DNA of 64,000 nucleotides from Desulfospira joergensenii DSM 10085 (lineage in GTDB: Bacteria > Desulfobacterota > Desulfobacteria > Desulfobacterales > Desulfobacteraceae): positions 62,001-126,000 of the forward strand of contig NZ_ATUG01000002.1 in the NCBI RefSeq assembly GCF_000420085.1, read 5' to 3'. A program made the position numbers and the translations under genes. Positions 59,091 to 64,000 of the stretch are shown piece by piece (position 1 is the first letter of the stretch; every line of letters begins with the position of its first letter). The notes beneath the pieces were generated by a model. It searched no databases. It was not told where the DNA came from and was given only the letters and a program-made list of their open reading frames with translations.

Positions 59091-59621
59091 TCATACCAGG
59101 CTGATTCCCAGGAACGGCTTTAGATCATCCCGTTTGGATGCGGCAAATTCCTGGATGGATTTTTTTTCAGCCTGAACCAGTTTTTTGGCCAGTACGCGGA
59201 TCACTTTTACGGGGATATCCGGAAACTGGTCCACGACCCTGGAGAATGCCTTGCGGGTCATGACAATACAGGTGACGTCTTCCAGGGCGACCAGGGAAAA
59301 GGTTTTCACCACCGGGGTCATCAAAGAGAGAATCCCCAGAAAAGACTCTTGTTCAACCTCCCGGATCTTATACTCTTTCCCGGCTTTTTTAAGCATGAGG
59401 CCGGCCCTTCCCGACAGGATAAAATAGGCGGCTCCATCGTCTTCATCCTGATGGAAAATGGTTTCACCGGTCTCATAGGACTGGCGCTGGCAGACAAAGG
59501 CAAACAGCTTTATCACTTCCATTGGCGCACCGGAAAAAAATTCGATCTGCCTGAAAATATCTAAGTTTGAGATAAATTCGCTTTTATCCCTGGCATCATC
59601 GTTGTTCATTAACGAGTTCAT
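59091..59621 (-). CDS. Cyclic-nucleotide-binding domain protein without DNA-binding domain
   Basis: This 176-residue protein has a cNMP-binding jelly roll (about 25-140: GETIFHQDEDDGAAYFILSGRAGLML, seen in parts, then SFLGILSLMTP) and a helical end. It lacks the helix-turn-helix of Crp. The phosphate-binding Arg-containing loop is not typical, so nucleotide binding is unproven. It overlaps the ABC exporter gene by 26 bases, so the two are translationally coupled. AAGGGG precedes the ATG. Confidence 0.88.
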   Translation of the reverse strand: MNSLMNNDDARDKSEFISNLDIFRQIEFFSGAPMEVIKLFAFVCQRQSYETGETIFHQDEDDGAAYFILSGRAGLMLKKAGKEYKIREVEQESFLGILSLMTPVVKTFSLVALEDVTCIVMTRKAFSRVVDQFPDIPVKVIRVLAKKLVQAEKKSIQEFAASKRDDLKPFLGISLV

Positions 59622-62115
59622 AAAAATACCCCTTTTGGTCCATCAGTTCCTGATAGGAGCCCATTTCCACGATTTTCCCCGCCTTGAGAAAGGCAACCTT
59701 GTCATATTCTTTTACGATATCCAGCCGGTGCACCACGGCAATCAGGGTGCTTTTTCCCTTCCATTGACGGGAAAGTACGTTTTGAATTCTTTTTTGGGAG
59801 GTGTTGTCCAGGGCTGAAGTGGCCTCATCCAGAATCATGACAGGCGGCGATTTTAAAAAGGTCCTTGCAATGGCCAGTTTCTGACGCTGACCTCCGGAAA
59901 GCCGGTTGCCCTTGGTCCCGACCCTGAAGTCCATTCCGATTTCAATCATCCGTTCGAGAAAATCCTCTCCGATTAAAAGAGCCACCATGTGCTGGTTGAT
60001 TTTTTCCAATGCCCCGGGACTGTTTGTCTTGGAAATACCGAACATGATGTTGTTGAAGATGGTCTGGGAACGGATATATTGATCATTCCGGAAAAAGGCG
60101 ATTGCATGGGGATCTTCGGTTTTGATCCGTTCCCGGAACATATGCCGGCCTTCAAGGATGAGGCGGGTCATGAGTTCGGGAATGACGGCAATGGGATGTC
60201 TGGCCGGAGAAAACCTCAGGGCCAGGTCCAGCAGGGAAATGGACTGTCTGCCTGATATCTGGTGAAGGTTTTTGTTTTTAATGTCCCGGACTAGGGCCTC
60301 TGTTTCCTGGAACTCCTGGATCAGAACCGGGGTCTTTTCAAAAAAGAGATGATCATGGGAGATGTTCTGTAAAATATCCACGGTCTGGTCGGCGATCTCT
60401 TTTCCCAGGGAGAGCAGGGGCCTGGTCAGGTCGGCATCATCCAAAAATTTGAGAAAGGATTTGTTTTTTACCAGATTGGGATTGACATAGGCTGCCGAGA
60501 CCGGGGAGCCGAAGATGATGTTGTCTGCAATGGTGGCATGGGTCAGGAACTGGTTTTCATCGAAGAACTCAATCCATTCCCCAAGGGACTCCCCGAACTC
60601 CTTCTGGAATTGTTCCCGCATCTTGATGATGACAGGAATCTCTTTTTCTATCTCTTCCTGGATCACGGTGTTGAGGCCGAACCGGAGAACATCCACAAAT
60701 AGTCCGGACTGCTGAAGGACATGGACCAGGTCATCCAGCCTGGGCCCGCAATCCCCCTCAAACACACACTCCTCTCCATGAAAGGCCGTATAGGAGTACA
60801 TCAGGTTCTCCTTGATCGTGCCGTCAAATATGAAGGGGTTCTGGGAGACAAGGCCGATGGTTTTTTTAATATCTGCCTTGGTCAGATGGGCGATTTCCTT
60901 ACCTCCGATGGAGGCATGCCCGGATGTATACTGGTAGAGCTGGGCCAGGCAAAGGGCCAGGGAGCTTTTGCCGGATCCGGAAAATCCCACCAGTGCCACC
61001 TGTTCCCCCGGCTCGATATCCAGACTGATATCGTCCAGAAGCCTGACCCCTTCCTCGGTTTCCAGGCTCAGGTTCTCCACATGGATGGCTGCATCCAAAT
61101 CATATGGATCCCTTTTTTCCGGCAGAAGTCGATACGGGGAGGCCAGGTCAAAGTAGTTCATGGTTTTGGCATAGGTGATGGACCCGTCCTGGAAAACCTG
61201 GTAAAAGTCGATCAGCTCTTTCCAGGGGTCGTACAGCTTTTCCTGGGCCGACAGAAAGGCCACCAGGGCTCCCAGCCCCAGCCGGCCGTTAATGGCAAGA
61301 TATCCGCCGATGATAAACACAAGAAACGGGCCCATGTTGATGAAAAAATTGCTGGTCACCTTGATGGTAAACTTGTAAATGTTCCATGTAATCCGGATTT
61401 TTTTAAGTTTTTCCACAATGGCATTGAACTTGTTGTTTTCAACATCAAAGGCCACGTTGGCCTGGACTTCGTGAATTCCGGACACGGATTCAACGATCTT
61501 GGAGGAGAGGATCCGGGAGGTGTTCACCCTTTTTTTGTTGTTTATGTTCACTTTTTGCTGGAGTTTGGGAATGATATAGAGCATGGCAGGATAAATGGAG
61601 AAGGAGACCACCCCCAGAATCGGGTTGAGGAGGATCAGATACCCGGCAAAGGCGATCAGGGTGACGATGTTGATCAGGGGCACGGCCACGGCCATGCCCA
61701 CGAAATTGCCGGGGATGGCCAGTTCATTGACCAGGGAGTTGACCACGGTGCCGGGCTGGGTGGATCTGAAAAATCCAAGGGGCATATTCAGGATATGGCG
61801 GTAGAGCTGCTTGCGCATCTCCGCCGTTGCCTTTTCGCTGATCCGGGTCTGGATGATATTGATGGCCAGCTTCAGCATGGAGGCCGAAAAGACCGCTCCG
61901 AGATAGATCCCGCAATAGATGACCAGCAGGTCCAGCTTGCGCAGGTTGATGGCCTCATTGACGATGCGCTTCTGCATTTCCAGGGGAACCACCCGGATTC
62001 CGACGGTGATCAGAATAATGAAAACCAGAATCGCCTGAAGCTTCATGTTGCCGTCAAGGATCCATGAAGACAGCCTGCGTTTGACAATGGGGGGGGGATC
62101 AGGTTTGCCTGTCAT
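59596..62115 (-). CDS. ABC exporter with a large insertion in its ATPase domain
   Basis: This 839-residue half-transporter has a six-helix membrane domain (about 28-310, type IV exporter fold) followed by an ATPase domain. Walker A is GFSGSGKS (377-384), the Q-loop is SQNPFIFDGT (Q425), the signature LSGGQRQK starts at 739, and Walker B is MILDEATSALD (about 760). Q-loop and signature are about 314 residues apart, where exporters usually have about 55-60; the roughly 250 extra residues contain two copies resembling the Q-loop TIKENLMYS region (TIADNIIFG, about 528; TIFNNIMFG, about 685). I start at ATG 62115 with AAGGTG upstream; a GTG 12 bases earlier is possible. Confidence 0.87.
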   Translation of the reverse strand: MTGKPDPPPIVKRRLSSWILDGNMKLQAILVFIILITVGIRVVPLEMQKRIVNEAINLRKLDLLVIYCGIYLGAVFSASMLKLAINIIQTRISEKATAEMRKQLYRHILNMPLGFFRSTQPGTVVNSLVNELAIPGNFVGMAVAVPLINIVTLIAFAGYLILLNPILGVVSFSIYPAMLYIIPKLQQKVNINNKKRVNTSRILSSKIVESVSGIHEVQANVAFDVENNKFNAIVEKLKKIRITWNIYKFTIKVTSNFFINMGPFLVFIIGGYLAINGRLGLGALVAFLSAQEKLYDPWKELIDFYQVFQDGSITYAKTMNYFDLASPYRLLPEKRDPYDLDAAIHVENLSLETEEGVRLLDDISLDIEPGEQVALVGFSGSGKSSLALCLAQLYQYTSGHASIGGKEIAHLTKADIKKTIGLVSQNPFIFDGTIKENLMYSYTAFHGEECVFEGDCGPRLDDLVHVLQQSGLFVDVLRFGLNTVIQEEIEKEIPVIIKMREQFQKEFGESLGEWIEFFDENQFLTHATIADNIIFGSPVSAAYVNPNLVKNKSFLKFLDDADLTRPLLSLGKEIADQTVDILQNISHDHLFFEKTPVLIQEFQETEALVRDIKNKNLHQISGRQSISLLDLALRFSPARHPIAVIPELMTRLILEGRHMFRERIKTEDPHAIAFFRNDQYIRSQTIFNNIMFGISKTNSPGALEKINQHMVALLIGEDFLERMIEIGMDFRVGTKGNRLSGGQRQKLAIARTFLKSPPVMILDEATSALDNTSQKRIQNVLSRQWKGKSTLIAVVHRLDIVKEYDKVAFLKAGKIVEMGSYQELMDQKGYFYELVNEQR

Positions 62116-62128
62116 TTTTTTGATCACC

Positions 62129-63595
62129 TTAAAGAAATTTTACAATTACAACGGTGATATCATCTGCGATGGGGGCATTTCCACTAAATTCTTTTACATC
62201 TTCAATCAGTTTTGTTTCCACGACCTTTGCCGTTTCAGAGGCATATCGTTTAATGGTTTGAATGATCCGGGCCTCGCCGTACATTTCCCCCCGGGCGTTT
62301 CTGGATTCTTTTACCCCGTCTGAGACGATTACCAGGATGGTTCCGGGTTCCCAACCCCGGAGTTCGTTTTCTTCAATGGGGGTGTCGGCATCCACTCCCA
62401 GGGCCATGCCGTTGCCCATGAGTTTTTCTATTTCCTGGGTTTCCGGCCTGAAAACCAGGGCCGGTTCATGGCCGGCCCGGACCCATTTCAGACTTTTTTT
62501 ATCCATGTCGATATCAGCAAAGAAAACTGTTGTAAACCGTCCTGTTTCATAGCTGTCCCGGGTTAAATGCTTATTGGCGGTATGAATCAGCTTTGCCGGC
62601 CCCGGGTAATTTTCAACCCCGTAACGCAGAAAGGCCCGGATCGTGGTCATGTGAAGCCCGGCGCCCACTCCGTGGCCGGAAGAGTCTGTCAGTGCGATCC
62701 CGAGCCGGGTCTCCGAGAACCGGAAATAATCAAAATAATCTCCGCCCACCTCCTCACAATAGAGGCTAATGCCGGAAATATCCAGATCCTTGAATAGAGG
62801 CGGTTCATTGGGCAGCAGGTTTTCCTGGACCTCTTTGGCCACCCTTAAATGGGTCAGGATCCGGATCCGGTCCCTGAGGCCGTGGATCATCTTATTGGTA
62901 TATCCGGCAATCATGCCGAATTCATCGCTGGTGGCCACGGGAACCAGTTTGGACAGGTCTCCGCTGGTCACAGACTCCAGAACTCCGGTTTCGGTCCGGA
63001 ACAGTATTTTCAGGTTCCTTGAATAGGAGTACAGAACATTGGTGACCAGGATCAGAAGAACGGTGATGACAAATAAAATTTCCTTGAAAATGGTTTTTGT
63101 GGTCATGGAAATCATGAGGTTCATCTGGGAGAGATCCATCTCCGACAACCAGATCAGGTCCCGTCCGATGATGAGCATGATGATGATCATCATCAGAACA
63201 TTGGTGGTAAGGGCCACAATGAAAAATTTACGGGTCATGGGATAGAACCGGTTGGGTATCTTCTGGGTCGGGGACTGGGTCATGGCCGTAAAAATGACTT
63301 TTCTTTCCCGTTGAAGGGACATATCAATGGCAATGAAAAATCCGGCGGTTACAAAGCCCACCAAAAACAAAAGGCCGCTTCCCAGGGGGACCTTGTGGAT
63401 CGTGGTATTGAGCAGAATACTTAAAAGGCCGGCCCCGAGAATCAGTCCGTAATCGATAAGAAACTGGTATCTGGGCTGATGGATCAACGGTTTTTTTTCA
63501 ACCCGGCCCTTAAAAAAAAGGCCCCTGAGGACAAAAAACGTTCCAAGGGAAAAAAAGGTGATAGCCGCCAGCGTCCCGGGCGGCATTCCGTCCAT
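62129..63595 (-). CDS. Membrane SpoIIE/PP2C-type serine phosphatase with HAMP domain
   Basis: This 488-residue protein has about five transmembrane helices (8-24, 46-64, 71-91, 123-143, 172-193), a HAMP-like linker (about 195-250) and a PP2C/SpoIIE phosphatase domain (about 265-488). The phosphatase domain has the metal-site motifs GGDYFDY (284-290), TDSSGHG (303-309), SDGV (425-428) and DDIT (478-481). It should dephosphorylate the STAS protein of the same operon in response to a membrane signal. No Shine-Dalgarno is visible before ATG 63595; a 21-codon frame ends just upstream and may couple its translation. Confidence 0.92.
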   Translation of the reverse strand: MDGMPPGTLAAITFFSLGTFFVLRGLFFKGRVEKKPLIHQPRYQFLIDYGLILGAGLLSILLNTTIHKVPLGSGLLFLVGFVTAGFFIAIDMSLQRERKVIFTAMTQSPTQKIPNRFYPMTRKFFIVALTTNVLMMIIIMLIIGRDLIWLSEMDLSQMNLMISMTTKTIFKEILFVITVLLILVTNVLYSYSRNLKILFRTETGVLESVTSGDLSKLVPVATSDEFGMIAGYTNKMIHGLRDRIRILTHLRVAKEVQENLLPNEPPLFKDLDISGISLYCEEVGGDYFDYFRFSETRLGIALTDSSGHGVGAGLHMTTIRAFLRYGVENYPGPAKLIHTANKHLTRDSYETGRFTTVFFADIDMDKKSLKWVRAGHEPALVFRPETQEIEKLMGNGMALGVDADTPIEENELRGWEPGTILVIVSDGVKESRNARGEMYGEARIIQTIKRYASETAKVVETKLIEDVKEFSGNAPIADDITVVIVKFL

Positions 63596-63601
63596 AATGG
63601 G

Positions 63602-63667
63602 TCAGACTTCTCCGCCGTAAAAACTGAGGATGGAAGCGGCAAAAACGTAGTGTAGTAAAACTCTCAT
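63602..63667 (-). CDS. Possible 21-residue leader peptide before the SpoIIE-type gene
   Basis: An ATG at 63667 with AGAGAG upstream opens 21 codons (MRVLLHYVFAASILSFYGGEV), hydrophobic, ending six bases before the phosphatase start, which itself lacks a ribosome site. It may couple translation or be a chance frame. Confidence 0.3.
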   Translation of the reverse strand: MRVLLHYVFAASILSFYGGEV

Positions 63668-63753
63668 GGCTTTATCTCTCTGCCTGCAAGGAACGGAGTT
63701 TTCTGAAAAAAGATCTGATAAAGAATATCATTTTTCAACGGGTTAAACCAGGG

Positions 63754-64000
63754 TTAAAACAGATTCTGGAAAGTCACGGCCTGGATTTTCCTGTGGCGTG
63801 AAATTAGATTCAGCAGGTGTTCCAGAAAGAGAAACGCCGGATCGTTCATCCTCATGTGATGGATCATGATCCCGCAGCAGCCCGTGGCCAGCCCGGTTTC
63901 CATCTCCTTTAAAAGAGCGGTCCAGCCGGAAAGGGCATCCTTGTCCTTTCGGGTATGGAGATCCACGTGGACGGAAATTTCCCCAAGCCCTTCCGGGGCC
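63754..64000 (-). CDS. Polysaccharide deacetylase-like protein, C-terminal part (5' end cut by window edge)
   Basis: The frame is open from the right edge to the stop at 63754; 81 residues are visible. The segment ends SVHVDLHTRKDKDAL, GCCGIMIHHMRMNDPAFLFLEHLL and a short amphipathic tail. A histidine-pair strand followed by a D-x-A-x-x-F-L-E-x-L-L helix recalls the last strand and helix of NodB-type deacetylases. The identification rests on this segment only. It lies upstream of and in the same direction as the SpoIIE-type operon. Confidence 0.5.
   Translation of the reverse strand, partial: APEGLGEISVHVDLHTRKDKDALSGWTALLKEMETGLATGCCGIMIHHMRMNDPAFLFLEHLLNLISRHRKIQAVTFQNLF

Noticed and set aside
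60721..62067. 448-codon open frame antisense to the ABC exporter gene
   Set aside because: His/Gly/Asp-rich composition typical of the complement of a real coding frame; no domain or ribosome site.

Overview
The window looks like a stretch of chromosome from a strictly anaerobic, Gram-negative, probably sulfate-reducing member of the Desulfobacterota (Desulfobacterales-like). This is inferred from a one-chain pyruvate:ferredoxin oxidoreductase, a periplasmic HydAB-type [FeFe] hydrogenase with a Tat-tailed small subunit, a PerR-like regulator with rubrerythrin, a DUF3842-CooT pair, cobamide assembly genes with CbiR, BamD and a TonB-dependent receptor (outer membrane). No dsr, apr or 16S gene is present, so the placement is an inference. 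No tRNA, rRNA, CRISPR array, insertion sequence or prophage was seen.

Layout. 1-4.1 kb: a hybrid histidine kinase with three periplasmic solute-binding domains, overlapping a response regulator cut by the window edge. 4.3-11.5 kb: an AlaC-like aminotransferase, a cytidylate-kinase-like protein, then dnaN-gyrB and an RdgC-like gene split in frame by one stop codon. 11.8-19.1 kb: pyruvate:ferredoxin oxidoreductase, a MaoC hydratase, an XRE-cupin regulator and an 808-residue KamA-like radical SAM protein built from a live and a degenerate copy of the same barrel. 19.1-21.3 kb: perR-rbr, divergent from a methyltransferase whose 5' region has a promoter, a palindrome and an intrinsic terminator. 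21.4-26.6 kb: an unknown gene, hydA, hydB, a TonB-dependent receptor and a hydrogenase-protease-like gene in one direction. 27.4-31.4 kb: DUF3842-cooT, a NifA-like activator and a divergent GAF-PAS-HisKA protein with no ATPase domain. 31.7-36.8 kb: a compact cobamide operon (cobU, radical SAM, cobS, cobD, cbiB, cbiR). 36.9-43.3 kb: ispG, proS, rel and a PIN-PhoH ATPase. 43.4-45.6 kb: rpmB and trxA-trxB-bamD on the minus strand.

46.0-63.7 kb is the most unusual part. A plus-strand operon encodes a short FtsX-like permease, a LolD-type ATPase, a 1611-residue fusion of an apparently inactive M28-peptidase-like domain to an FtsX permease, two large OPT-like membrane proteins, two proteins of unknown function and a PqqD-like protein. 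It meets, tail to tail with four bases between, a tightly packed minus-strand operon: membrane SpoIIE-type phosphatase, ABC exporter with about 250 extra residues inside its ATPase domain, cyclic-nucleotide-binding protein, RsbW-like ATPase and STAS protein. I know of no named system with this content. The best guess is an envelope transport apparatus controlled by a partner-switching cascade, but its substrate cannot be read from the sequence.
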